Source of the DNA: Clostridium sp.
Lineage (GTDB): Bacteria > Bacteroidota > Bacteroidia > Bacteroidales > Bacteroidaceae
Direction: 5' to 3'
Assembly: GCA_023663705.1 (NCBI GenBank)
Contig: JAMPGY010000024.1
Span: 1 to 35,959 of the forward strand
DNA length: 35,959 bases
A program made the translations under genes and the position numbers. Below are positions 1 to 7,787 of the stretch, piece by piece; within the stretch, counting starts at the first letter, position 1, and each line of letters opens with the position of its first letter. The notes beneath the pieces are model-generated. The model saw nothing but the letters and a program-made list of their open reading frames with translations, was not told the origin of the DNA and ran no database searches.

Positions 1-30
1 TTATTCCGACTGGCTAAACTATTTGCTTTC

Positions 31-54
31 CCCCACTGATTTTCTACTGAGCCC
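31..54 (-). repeat. 24-bp element, left copy (possible IS terminal inverted repeat)
   Basis: This 24-bp stretch matches the reverse complement of 35905-35928 at 22 of 24 positions; the shared core is TTTTCTACTGAGCCC. The two copies lie at opposite ends of the window and both read outward. This would fit the terminal repeats of two insertion sequences whose bodies lie outside the window, but no transposase is visible and I do not recognise the IS family. Confidence 0.4.
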
Positions 55-84
55 TCATGAGCCCCATTCTGTGCCAAAATTACT

Positions 85-180
85 CTTATTTTGTGAGTTC
101 TGCAGACAGATGTCGCCCGCGGTGATGTCGCCGTGGGGGTAGCGCCCGTCTGCACGGTAATAAAGACTCACCAAAATAAG
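85..180. repeat. Imperfect nested inverted repeat upstream of the recombinase gene
   Basis: The arm CTTATTTTGTGAGT (85-98) pairs with ACTCACCAAAATAAG (166-180) apart from one bulged base. Inside it TGCAGAC (101-107) pairs with GTCTGCA (148-154). The right arm ends four bases before the recombinase start codon at 185. It could be a cruciform or recombinase-binding site, an RNA structure over the translation start, or a small invertible segment. The sequence does not decide between these. I see no gene in bases 55-184. Confidence 0.45.
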
Positions 181-184
181 AATT

Positions 185-1408
185 ATGACCACCGTAAAAC
201 TTACATTCCGTCCTCCGGCTGTAGCCGGACAAAAGGGAACACTCTGTTATCAACTCACCGGCCTCGGCCGGTCTGTCACCGTTGCCACTGCCCACCGCAT
301 CTACGCCGGCGAATGGGATGGGCGGCATTCCTGCCTGCGCGCGGATGCGTCGGTCGGTGAACGCGGCGAAGCCCTGCAGCTCATCCGTTCGTGTGTGGAA
401 TGGGAACTGCCCCGCCTGCGTCGCCTTCTGGCAGAAGGGCAGCCGGATGGCGGCATGTGGACGGCCGCCTCGCTGAGGGAGGCGCTACGCTTGCTGCCGC
501 CCTACATCAGCGTGTTTGCCTACGTGAGTGCACAGATCGAGTGCAAGCGGCGGATGCAGTGCCTCGGCACGGCCCGTAGTTACGCCAACGTGCTGCGCAG
601 CTTCTCCCGTTTCCGTTGCGGGCGCGACCTGGGCTTCAACGAACTCACGGCCGCCCTCGTTCAGGAATACGAGGCTTGGATGCTTCATGCCGGGCTGAGG
701 CGCAACTCCGTCGCCTGTTATCTGCGCACGCTGCGTACCCTTGTCCGCCGTGCGGTGGACGAAGGGGTAGCCGCAGACACAGACGCTTTCCGTCGCGTCC
801 GCGTCTCCATCGGCCGCACCGCGAAGCGCGCCGTCCCCATTCCTGTCATCCGTGCCATCCGCAGTCTCGACCTCACGGAGCGCCCCTCTCTCCGCTTTGC
901 CCGCGACGTGTTCATGTTCAGCTTCTACACGCGCGGCATGTCGTTTGTAGACATCGCCCACCTGCGGCGCAGCAACCTCCGCGCGGGCTTCCTCACCTAT
1001 AGCCGCTGCAAGACCTTCCAGTGCCTCACCATACGCTGGGAACCACCCATGCAGCAGATTGTGGACCGCTATGCGCCGGAAGTCGCAGGGGCGGCCTATC
1101 TGTTTCCGATACTGTGCGAAGGTGCGCCCGACAACCGACGGCGCTACGAGCAGACGCTGCAGCGCGTCAACCGCAGTCTGAAGAAGATAGGCGACATGCT
1201 GGGGCTCGACATTCCTCTCACTACCTACGTGGCCCGCCACTCTTGGGCCAGCATTGCCCGTCGCATGGATGTGCCCCTTTCCGTCATTAGCGAGGGACTG
1301 GGGCACGATTCGGACAGGACAACGCAGATATACCTCGCCTCGCTCGATACCTCCATGGTGAACCGTGCCAACCGAAAAATCATCAGCAAGATAACGGATG
1401 CGTTGTAG
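185..1408 (+). CDS. Tyrosine recombinase, probable local promoter invertase
   Basis: A 407-aa tyrosine recombinase (phage-integrase family). The N-terminal two fifths should hold an arm-type region and a SAM-like core-binding domain (about residues 105-195); the catalytic domain follows. Visible catalytic residues are R250 (in FYTRGMSF), a likely K276, R351 (in YVARHSWAS, where Tyr occupies the first His of the usual HxxR), H374 (in GLGHDS) and the nucleophile Y383 (in TTQIYLAS). Bacteroides CPS loci often carry such a gene just upstream of upxY, where it inverts the adjacent promoter. Here 51-bp inverted repeats begin 44 bp past its stop, so local inversion is the best-supported role. It is GC-rich like the chromosomal flank. 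An integrase role in CPS-cassette mobility cannot be excluded. Confidence 0.9.
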   Translation: MTTVKLTFRPPAVAGQKGTLCYQLTGLGRSVTVATAHRIYAGEWDGRHSCLRADASVGERGEALQLIRSCVEWELPRLRRLLAEGQPDGGMWTAASLREALRLLPPYISVFAYVSAQIECKRRMQCLGTARSYANVLRSFSRFRCGRDLGFNELTAALVQEYEAWMLHAGLRRNSVACYLRTLRTLVRRAVDEGVAADTDAFRRVRVSIGRTAKRAVPIPVIRAIRSLDLTERPSLRFARDVFMFSFYTRGMSFVDIAHLRRSNLRAGFLTYSRCKTFQCLTIRWEPPMQQIVDRYAPEVAGAAYLFPILCEGAPDNRRRYEQTLQRVNRSLKKIGDMLGLDIPLTTYVARHSWASIARRMDVPLSVISEGLGHDSDRTTQIYLASLDTSMVNRANRKIISKITDAL

Positions 1409-1452
1409 GCGTGTGAGGCGGAAGGATAAAAAAACGGGAGCCAGACCTAACA

Positions 1453-1503
1453 CCGGGCACAGTGTGCTCGTTTCCGTATAATAAAACAGGCATTTGTTTG
1501 CAA
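1453..1503 (+). repeat. Left inverted repeat of the promoter switch
   Basis: A 51-bp arm. Its inner 36 bases are identical to the right arm in inverted orientation; the outer end holds an imperfect palindrome (GCAC-AGT-GTGC, core near 1457-1467). The inner edge supplies the TTTG part of the -7 box. Confidence 0.9.
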
Positions 1504-1508
1504 AGGTA
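1501..1508 (-). promoter_or_regulatory. Predicted -7 box TACCTTTG, facing left in this orientation
   Basis: On the minus strand these bases read TACCTTTG, a perfect match to the Bacteroides -7 consensus TAnnTTTG. No clean TTTG lies at the usual 19-21 base spacing, so the -33 element is weak. Transcription would start inside the inverted repeat and run antisense into the recombinase gene. After inversion the same box would drive upxY. Confidence 0.65.
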
Positions 1509-1643
1509 CAATTTTTTCGTGAACTCCACTCGTTTGGCAAATCTTTTTTCTTGTAGTGTAGATAGATCGCAATGTCGGAAACGGGGATGTTTTTCAAATA
1601 GGAACCGAGAGTCCATCCATCTTCTTTGCTGACAGTGAGTGTG

Positions 1644-1694
1644 TTGCAAACAAATGCCTGTTTTATTATACGGAAACGAGCACGTTGTGCTCGG
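1644..1694 (-). repeat. Right inverted repeat of the promoter switch
   Basis: A 51-bp arm, the inverted partner of 1453-1503. Its outer end is a clean palindrome, CGAGCAC-GTT-GTGCTCG (1677-1693). In the ON orientation this would sit in the 5' leader RNA and form a GC-rich hairpin. Confidence 0.9.
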
Positions 1695-1857
1695 TCTACG
1701 TGTTAAGAATCAGGGAAATAAAGAAGGACATGAACGAGGAGAAAACTTTAAGATCCGAAGCACTGTCCTCCATGTGCGGGCAGACTTCAACGTACATAAC
1801 ATAAGCGGGAAATAATGACGCTGGACAGCTCAGTTTGCCACTTATAGCCGTAGCGGC
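1695..1857 (+). promoter_or_regulatory. 5' leader of the capsule operon, with a 24-codon upstream ORF
   Basis: These 163 bases lie between the switch and upxY. UpxY proteins are known to act on the 5' leader of their own operon to prevent premature termination, so the target is expected here. The leader holds a small ORF, 1730-1804 (24 codons starting MNEEKTLRSE), in a different frame from upxY. I cannot tell whether it is a leader peptide or chance. I do not recognise an ops-like sequence. Confidence 0.45.
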
Positions 1858-2535
1858 ATGCCTTTGACAAAAGTAATGATGAACGAAACGCTTACCACAG
1901 GACTGCGTATTCCTAAAGGCATCAACATTGCTGAGTCGACAAAAACTGTCGGCCCAGAGATAAAGAAATGTGCCTTTGCAAACGCAGTCGGGCTGGTCGA
2001 ACACACAGATCCACAGTCCACTTGGAGCTACCTCTTTGTCCACAATCGGCGGGTGGACATCTTTGCCCGCCAGTTGGAGGCGATAGGTCAGCCCTACTTT
2101 GTTCACCGCACGGTGGTCTATCGCCGTCGCAAGGAATCGCGCGGCATACAGGCCATAGACAAGCCCACGGTCAGCGGTCTCATCTTCCTGCAGGGCAGTC
2201 CGCGTGCGTTGCAATCCATGCTCAACGTCCATTTTTCGCCCTACCACCTGGTGAACAACTGTTCCACAGGCCGCCCGGCTGTCATCCCCGATGCCCAGAT
2301 GCAGCCTTTCATGCGTCTGATCGAAACGGATCCCGGCCGCATACGTTTCTTGCTTCATCCCTTCAAATACTATGCGGATGGTAACACGAAGCTTCGCATC
2401 ACCTCCGGCTTTTTGGCCGGCTTGGAAGGCTATGTCATCCGCATCGACCGCGACCGTCGCCTCGTTATGGACGTAGGCGGCATGGGCGTGGCAATCTCCG
2501 GCATCCACTGCGAGACGTTCGAGGTGGTGGAATAG
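1858..2535 (+). CDS. upxY: UpxY-family transcription antiterminator
   Basis: A 225-aa NusG/RfaH-like protein of the UpxY family, which in Bacteroides allows full transcription of its own capsule operon. The NusG N-terminal domain runs from about residue 55 (WSYLFVHNRRVDIF) through PTVSGLIFLQG. A linker follows, then a C-terminal KOW domain (GLEGYVIRIDRDRRLVMDVGG). The roughly 55 residues before the NGN domain are longer than usual. Translation could start at 1858, or at the ATG pair at 1876/1879. It is the first gene rightward of the invertible promoter. No UpxZ-like gene, the usual partner encoded next to upxY, is recognisable. Its last 237 bp are duplicated at 4826-5062. Confidence 0.92.
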   Translation: MPLTKVMMNETLTTGLRIPKGINIAESTKTVGPEIKKCAFANAVGLVEHTDPQSTWSYLFVHNRRVDIFARQLEAIGQPYFVHRTVVYRRRKESRGIQAIDKPTVSGLIFLQGSPRALQSMLNVHFSPYHLVNNCSTGRPAVIPDAQMQPFMRLIETDPGRIRFLLHPFKYYADGNTKLRITSGFLAGLEGYVIRIDRDRRLVMDVGGMGVAISGIHCETFEVVE

Positions 2536-2585
2536 ATTAGAGGAGAGTCGGCTGATAGAAATAAATCCATCTTCATAGCAGACAT

Positions 2586-2617
2586 TTTAGAGAAAATATG
2601 CTAACTTAGTATCATTG
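2586..2617 (+). promoter_or_regulatory. Possible promoter for the 704-aa helical protein
   Basis: TTTA at 2586-2589, then 20 bases, then TATCATTG at 2610-2617. Each box has one mismatch to TTTG and TAnnTTTG, and the spacing is right. Transcription would start a few bases before the ATG at 2633. The gene may therefore be expressed independently of the invertible promoter. Confidence 0.35.
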
Positions 2618-2632
2618 GTTGAATATTCTGAA

Positions 2633-4747
2633 ATGACGGAGCGTATGGAACCTAAAGCTGTTGAACAAATACATTTGTGTCTGAACGAGTTGCAGATGAT
2701 AAAGCAACTTGTTGATTTGAAAGTTGCCGATGATTTCTGTTCCCGTCTTTTGGCAATTTATGCCATGTTGAGAGTGGATGATATCACAAAGATATGGAGC
2801 CATAATATTCCCCGGGATATGATGGAGCGTTGTATGGCGGATGATGTGAAAAAGCAATACAATGCCGGATTGAGGACGGTAAGAGACAAGTTGGGCGCCC
2901 ATTATCAGGCTTCACGGGATGCAAACATACTGTTCGACAGTGTGAATTTGTTCAAGTCTATCGACTATGCCAATACCGTTTGTTTGATAGATGCGCTCGT
3001 CAGCGTGCAAACTCAAATAGAGAAGAGAGAAATCGTTCCACAGGGCTTTTGCGAGACAGCAGACCTGAGTATGGCAAAAAATGTACTGCAGAACCTTTAT
3101 TCCGACGATCGGGCCTGCATAACGACCGGTGCTTTGGATTTGTTCGGTATAAACAAAGGGGGACTTATCTCCTGCTCAAAAGAACAGGCAAAAGCTCAGG
3201 TTCTCCGCAGTATAGAAGTTATGACGGAGGTCGCCTGTGCGCTTTATAGTCAGCCTTATGTTGCTGCGGAGGTAAAACGCATGTTCAAGCGGCTGTATGT
3301 GACGATGGTCTATAACTACCACGACAATCTGATTACGAGAACAGATATAAAAGACAAGGCGGTTCAGTATGAGGAAGGTTTTGACATTCTGTTCAAGAAC
3401 TTGATAACAAAACAGGATGACAAGGCTATGCTTGAAAGTGCCTTCGACGAATTTGAGGCAATATATCAAGTTGGGGCGTTAATAAACAAATACCGTGACG
3501 TGCGCAACAAGTCATGTGCCCACTTTGACGAAAACAGCACCGCGGAGGAAATCAACGGTAAACTTGACGCCTTGGACGCGGAAAAATTGGACGATGCATA
3601 CCGGAATATGCTCAATATGTTCAATTATATCTGCAACAACGTCTTCTGTCTTCAGATGATGGCTATATCTGCAAGAACTCCGATTTACGGCGCACGGATG
3701 GAGACTATACGCGACAACGAGGACTTCTACGGTGAGAAACCTGATGCGGAAATGCCTCGGGAAATGTCGCTGACCGACATCATGCGCTCTCTCAGACGAC
3801 AGGATGAAAAGTATGACGAGGCTTGTTATGCCTTGCGTTTCAGACTTATGTCGAATGATGAACAAGTATATAAAAAGACCGTTTCAGAGATAATCAGCCG
3901 TTTAAGAGAACCGGCATTGTCCGGTACGGAGCAGTCCGCCATAATCAATGCTTTCAGTCAGGCGAAAAGAGGTTACCCGAAACGTTTGCAGTGCACATTG
4001 CTCGGCATGATGTGTGATACGAGCCTGAAAAAATACGGAATACATTTCCTGTGGCTGCTGTCCTCTCTGTGCGTAGAGGACAGCGAAATAGATATACCTG
4101 CTTTTCTACGTCGTATAATCAGCCAAGAGAAATTTATCCCTGCGGCATTGTCTTTGCTGGCCATGCTTCACCTTACTGTTCACCGACAGCATTCGTGCAT
4201 CGTCAGCGAGAACAAGCCACATGCGGTGTCCGAGGAAATCAAATCTCTCTGTGAATCAATAGCGAAGCCCACAGAACGATGCGCATTGATGTTGGTGTTG
4301 TGTCAGCATTGGTTTTATGGAGATGAGTTCAGTGCATACAGAGTATACGAAAGACAATATTCTGATTATTTAGAGCTACAGATGCCTTGTGTTTTGGAAG
4401 GATATTTTACATACATCAAACAGAAGAATACAGAACTATACAGGAAATGTCTGCAATATTTAGCGACACGACATTATTTACTTTTGTTGTATTATCTTGT
4501 ATGCATTGAAAGCGAACGCAACCAACATCCTAATATATTTTTGGATATGTGGAGGTGTAATTGTTTTATCTTGGTTAAATCCGATTTATATGAAGCCTTG
4601 GCTGTTGCTCTGATAACAGAGCATGAAGGCGATATAATCCGTGCAAAAGAAATCATGGAGACGCTCGTAAAGGAAAATCCTATAAATAGAGATGCAATCA
4701 ACACATTAGAGGATTTTTATAAGCGTAATCTGGATATAAGAAGTTGA
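2633..4747 (+). CDS. Uncharacterised large helical protein with two HEPN-like motifs
   Basis: A 704-aa soluble protein that I cannot assign to a named family. It looks helical throughout, with no signal peptide or membrane segment. Two segments match the R-x4-6-H signature of HEPN ribonuclease domains: RDKLGAHY (residues 84-91) and RNKSCAHF (291-298). Each is preceded by helical sequence and they are about 200 residues apart, so two HEPN-like domains are possible. HEPN domains are common in toxins, abortive-infection proteins and other defence proteins; this assignment is inference. The C-terminal 350 residues could be helical repeats. An in-frame TTG lies upstream at 2615, but the ATG at 2633 fits better. 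The gene sits between two upxY 3' ends, where upxZ would be expected, which suggests insertion. Confidence 0.75.
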   Translation: MTERMEPKAVEQIHLCLNELQMIKQLVDLKVADDFCSRLLAIYAMLRVDDITKIWSHNIPRDMMERCMADDVKKQYNAGLRTVRDKLGAHYQASRDANILFDSVNLFKSIDYANTVCLIDALVSVQTQIEKREIVPQGFCETADLSMAKNVLQNLYSDDRACITTGALDLFGINKGGLISCSKEQAKAQVLRSIEVMTEVACALYSQPYVAAEVKRMFKRLYVTMVYNYHDNLITRTDIKDKAVQYEEGFDILFKNLITKQDDKAMLESAFDEFEAIYQVGALINKYRDVRNKSCAHFDENSTAEEINGKLDALDAEKLDDAYRNMLNMFNYICNNVFCLQMMAISARTPIYGARMETIRDNEDFYGEKPDAEMPREMSLTDIMRSLRRQDEKYDEACYALRFRLMSNDEQVYKKTVSEIISRLREPALSGTEQSAIINAFSQAKRGYPKRLQCTLLGMMCDTSLKKYGIHFLWLLSSLCVEDSEIDIPAFLRRIISQEKFIPAALSLLAMLHLTVHRQHSCIVSENKPHAVSEEIKSLCESIAKPTERCALMLVLCQHWFYGDEFSAYRVYERQYSDYLELQMPCVLEGYFTYIKQKNTELYRKCLQYLATRHYLLLLYYLVCIESERNQHPNIFLDMWRCNCFILVKSDLYEALAVALITEHEGDIIRAKEIMETLVKENPINRDAINTLEDFYKRNLDIRS

Positions 4748-4825
4748 TTTATTGCCGTTTTTTCTTACCGTATTGTTTTTAGATATAGCTAACATACAGA
4801 CCGTTTTGTCGTCATTCCTTAGAGT

Positions 4826-5065
4826 CAGATGCTGCCTTTCATGTGTCTGATCGAAACGGATCCCGGTAGCATATGTTTCCTGCTTCATCCCTTCAGATAC
4901 TATACGGATGGTAACACGAAGCTTCGCATCACCACCGGTTTCCTGGCCGGTCTGGAGGGCTACGTCATCCGCATCGACCGCGACCGTCGTCTTGTCATGA
5001 ATGTAGGCGGCATGGGTGTGGTCATTTCCGGCATCCACTGCGAGACGTTCGAGGTGGTGGAAAAA
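4826..5065 (+). pseudogene. Truncated second upxY (KOW end only)
   Basis: Bases 4826-5062 repeat 2296-2532 (the 3' end of upxY) with 25 mismatches in 237 bp, about 89% identity. Only the last 80 or so codons survive: the end of the linker and the KOW domain (GLEGYVIRIDRDRRLVMNVGG). The NusG domain is missing, and the frame runs past the old stop into the next gene's start. It sits where an intact upxY would normally precede the biosynthetic genes, so it is probably the relic of the cassette's own upxY. Confidence 0.88.
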
Positions 5066-5099
5066 CAGGGGCGGGACACTAAGTCGAAATATTATAATT

Positions 5100-6146
5100 A
5101 TGAATAATTTTAATAATTTAACATCGGGGGGGGTAAAAAGTACTCCGTCCCGCAGAATCGAATACATTGATGCCATGCGTGGATTCACGATGCTGCTGGT
5201 TGTGCTGGCGCACGTGGCCACTTTTGGCTTGGATATTTTTGGAGGAGAAAGTGTCACATCCTATCACATGTTCCTGCGACAGTTCCGTATGCCGCTGTTT
5301 TTCTTTGTCAGTGGTTTTGTCCTCTTCAAATCGGGGGCTGTTTGGAATCTGTCATCCGCTTGCAAATTCCTGAGAAAGAAAGTTAGCGTGCAGATACTCT
5401 CTCCGTTGTTGTTCCTCTCCGCATCAATCCTCACACGGCATATAGCTTTCCCGGACGCTCTGTTCGAATATTATATGTTCTATATTGTGCTTCACGCTCT
5501 GGCAGATGTTTGCCGCATGAAAAGCTGTTTCAAGGATGCTTTCCTGTTGCTGGTGTCCTTAGGGCTGTATGTATTCACTGTGCCCACCATGATAGGTCGA
5601 TGGCCTGTGACTCAGGAAATAAGCAGTCTGGTGGGGATTCCTGTGTGGAGCTACTTTTTCTTCTTCATGCTGGGGACGCGTGTGCGCAAGCATTTTTCCA
5701 CATTTGAGAAAGCGCTGGACGAAACACCTTTGTTGATGTGGTGCATAGTCATATATTTCGGATTCAACCTTTGCGGCGCATGGGTGAAGCAGCTGAGCCA
5801 CACCGGATTCAATCTGCTTGTCAGTCTGTCCGGGCTGATTATCGTGATAGCCCTGTTCCGTCGGAACAGGCAAACATTCTCATCCGAACGGCGCGTCGGC
5901 CGCATATTCCAATACGTTGGTCGTAGGACGCTCGACATATACCTGATACACTATTTCTTCGTGTTCAGCAACATGCAGGCTGTTCTGCCCGATTTCGGAA
6001 AGCTCAACTCCCCGTTCCTAGAGTTCGCCATCTCGCTAATCATAGCGATAGGCGTGATTGCCGCCAGTCTGACCGTGTCCCACGTGCTCCGTCTGAGTCC
6101 CGTGCTGGCTCATTATCTGTTCGGTCAGAAGAGGATGAAGGCTTGA
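5100..6146 (+). CDS. Acyltransferase family 3 membrane protein (O-acylation of polysaccharide), G8 tract near the start
   Basis: A 348-aa integral membrane acyltransferase (Acyl_transf_3/OafA-like), expected to move an acetyl or other acyl group onto a glycan at the inner membrane. The first membrane helix carries the usual R-x10-H arrangement (R27 to H38, in DAMRGFTMLLVVLAHV); RMPLFFFVSGFVLF follows, then about eight more hydrophobic helices. The ATG at 5100 lies 35 bp past the upxY relic. Codons 9-13 (S-G-G-V-K) are encoded by a G8 tract followed by TAAAA; loss of one G gives TAA directly after the tract. This is one of six such genes in the locus. Confidence 0.9.
   Translation: MNNFNNLTSGGVKSTPSRRIEYIDAMRGFTMLLVVLAHVATFGLDIFGGESVTSYHMFLRQFRMPLFFFVSGFVLFKSGAVWNLSSACKFLRKKVSVQILSPLLFLSASILTRHIAFPDALFEYYMFYIVLHALADVCRMKSCFKDAFLLLVSLGLYVFTVPTMIGRWPVTQEISSLVGIPVWSYFFFFMLGTRVRKHFSTFEKALDETPLLMWCIVIYFGFNLCGAWVKQLSHTGFNLLVSLSGLIIVIALFRRNRQTFSSERRVGRIFQYVGRRTLDIYLIHYFFVFSNMQAVLPDFGKLNSPFLEFAISLIIAIGVIAASLTVSHVLRLSPVLAHYLFGQKRMKA
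5126..5133 (+). repeat. G8 tract, predicted slippage switch 1
   Basis: G8 followed by TAAAAAG, read as TCG GGG GGG GTA AAA (codons 9-13). One G fewer gives an immediate TAA. One G more gives TGA about a dozen codons later. Both off-frames stop before the first membrane helix. Confidence 0.75.
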
Positions 6147-6235
6147 AGGTAAAGGATTGTGCTAATGCTCAATGCTCAAATGACGTGTTGTTTGAATTTG
6201 CAAAAAAGTGTTGAATAAACCTTAAGTATATTTCA

Positions 6236-7777
6236 ATGGCGGATAGAACACAAAAAAGTTTGAAGAATGCACAGGTATCCATGTTCTATTACTTTGTGCA
6301 ACTTATTCTTGGATTTTGGTCACGTAAGATATTTTTTCAATATCTCGGTAGTGAGATCTTAGGCTTGGATACAACTGCGGAGAATCTGTTGGGATTTCTT
6401 AATTTGGCGGAATTGGGCGTAGGAGTTTCTGTTGCTTACTTTCTTTATAAACCTTTATACGACCGGGATACCACGACAATCAATGAGATTGTAGCTATAC
6501 AGGGTTGGATTTATCGCCGGATTGCATTTGTCATTATGGGAGCGGCAGCAATATTGATGTGTTTTTTCCCATTAATATTTGCCAAATCTACCTTACCCCT
6601 GTGGTGTCCATACGCGACATTTTCGGTTATGCTTTTTGGCTCAATGCTGAGTTATTTTATCAACTACAAGCAGATAGTGCTTTCGGCAGACCAGAAGGGA
6701 TATAAAGTGACTGTTGCCACCCAAGGAGCCAGTGTGTTCTTTAAGGTCTTGCTTATCCTGTTGCTTCCGGTTGTGCCGCATCCATTCCTGTTCTATCTGT
6801 CTACAACCTTTGCAGGCAAGCTTTTTGGCTGTTTTTGGTTGCAATATGTATTGAGGAAGGAGTACCCTTGGCTTCAGGTGCCGGTAAAGAAGGGAAGAGA
6901 GTTGCTGAAACAATACCCGGGTGTACTGCAAAAGACAAAGCAGGTGTTCATTCACCGTATGGCCGGAGTTGTTTTACTGCAGGTGTCCCCGCTCATAATG
7001 TACGCTTTCACATCTCTGACTGTGATAGCATTCTATGGGAATTATGTCATACTGAATGGAAAGATAACCCAGCTGTTGGGTACTGTTTTCAGCAGTACTG
7101 GAGCCGGTATAGGCAATCTTATTGCCGGCAAGAATAAAGAGCGTATACATAATGTGTTTTGGGAACTGTTCGATTCACGGCTTTTTATGTCATGGACAAT
7201 GTTGTTCTGCCTGTATTTCCTTACGGAACCTTTCATCACGGTATGGTTGGGCAAAGAGTATCTGCTTAGCCACAGTTTGCTGGTGCTGGTTATCATTTCC
7301 TCTTCCATCGCTATCAATCGTATGACTGTAGATGCTTTCATTTCCGGGTATGGGTTATTCCAGGATATATGGGCGCCCGTTGTAGAGGCAATTATCAATT
7401 TGAGTGCGTCATTTGCCTTCGGATATTTTTTCGGTATAGAGGGAGTCCTTATGGGAACGATACTTAGCCAGTCCCTCATTATCGGTTTATGGAAGCCTTA
7501 TTTCCTGTTTTCAAAAGGAATGGGAGAGTCTCCGATGCCATATTTTATGATGTTGCTGGGCAGAATCATGCTATTGGCTGTGTGTTGGCTGATACTCAAT
7601 TACACAATATCGTTCTTACCCTTAGAGGCCATAAGCAATTACTTTGATTTTGCCTACTACGCTATCATCGTTTCGGCTGAGTCTCTGATATTGCTTTTTA
7701 TCTCGTTCTATGTATTCACAGCAGGAATGAAAAATTTTACGAGACGCATGTCAAGTATTGTTTTTAAGAAAGCCTGA
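6236..7777 (+). CDS. Polysaccharide flippase (Wzx-like)
   Basis: A 513-aa polytopic membrane protein of the polysaccharide transporter (MOP/Wzx) superfamily, expected to flip lipid-linked repeat units across the inner membrane. The N-terminus is basic and short, and helices alternate with small loops over the whole length, with about 12-14 membrane segments. The segment DTTAENLLGFLNLAELGVGVS is like that of other Bacteroidetes flippases. Length is normal for the family. It follows the first acyltransferase by 89 bp. The next gene begins 10 bp after its stop. It carries no G tract, in contrast to the acyltransferases around it. The family is clear; the substrate is unknown. Confidence 0.9.
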   Translation: MADRTQKSLKNAQVSMFYYFVQLILGFWSRKIFFQYLGSEILGLDTTAENLLGFLNLAELGVGVSVAYFLYKPLYDRDTTTINEIVAIQGWIYRRIAFVIMGAAAILMCFFPLIFAKSTLPLWCPYATFSVMLFGSMLSYFINYKQIVLSADQKGYKVTVATQGASVFFKVLLILLLPVVPHPFLFYLSTTFAGKLFGCFWLQYVLRKEYPWLQVPVKKGRELLKQYPGVLQKTKQVFIHRMAGVVLLQVSPLIMYAFTSLTVIAFYGNYVILNGKITQLLGTVFSSTGAGIGNLIAGKNKERIHNVFWELFDSRLFMSWTMLFCLYFLTEPFITVWLGKEYLLSHSLLVLVIISSSIAINRMTVDAFISGYGLFQDIWAPVVEAIINLSASFAFGYFFGIEGVLMGTILSQSLIIGLWKPYFLFSKGMGESPMPYFMMLLGRIMLLAVCWLILNYTISFLPLEAISNYFDFAYYAIIVSAESLILLFISFYVFTAGMKNFTRRMSSIVFKKA

Positions 7778-7787
7778 AAGAAATAAT

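Larger units (their letters stand above)
1453..1694. promoter_or_regulatory. Invertible promoter segment (140 bp) between 51-bp inverted repeats
   Basis: Bases 1453-1503 and 1644-1694 are inverted copies of one another, 51 bp each with three mismatches, all in the outer end. They enclose 140 bp (1504-1643). The only perfect Bacteroides -7 box (TAnnTTTG) in the segment straddles the left junction on the minus strand. In this assembly it therefore fires left, toward the 3' end of the recombinase gene. Inversion would place it at the right junction reading into upxY and the capsule genes. This is the known arrangement of phase-variable CPS promoters in Bacteroides. The present orientation is read as OFF. 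Confidence 0.88.

Noticed and set aside
485-1597. 370-codon open frame on the minus strand
   Set aside because: It is antisense to the tyrosine recombinase and runs through the invertible promoter segment; no protein family is recognisable.
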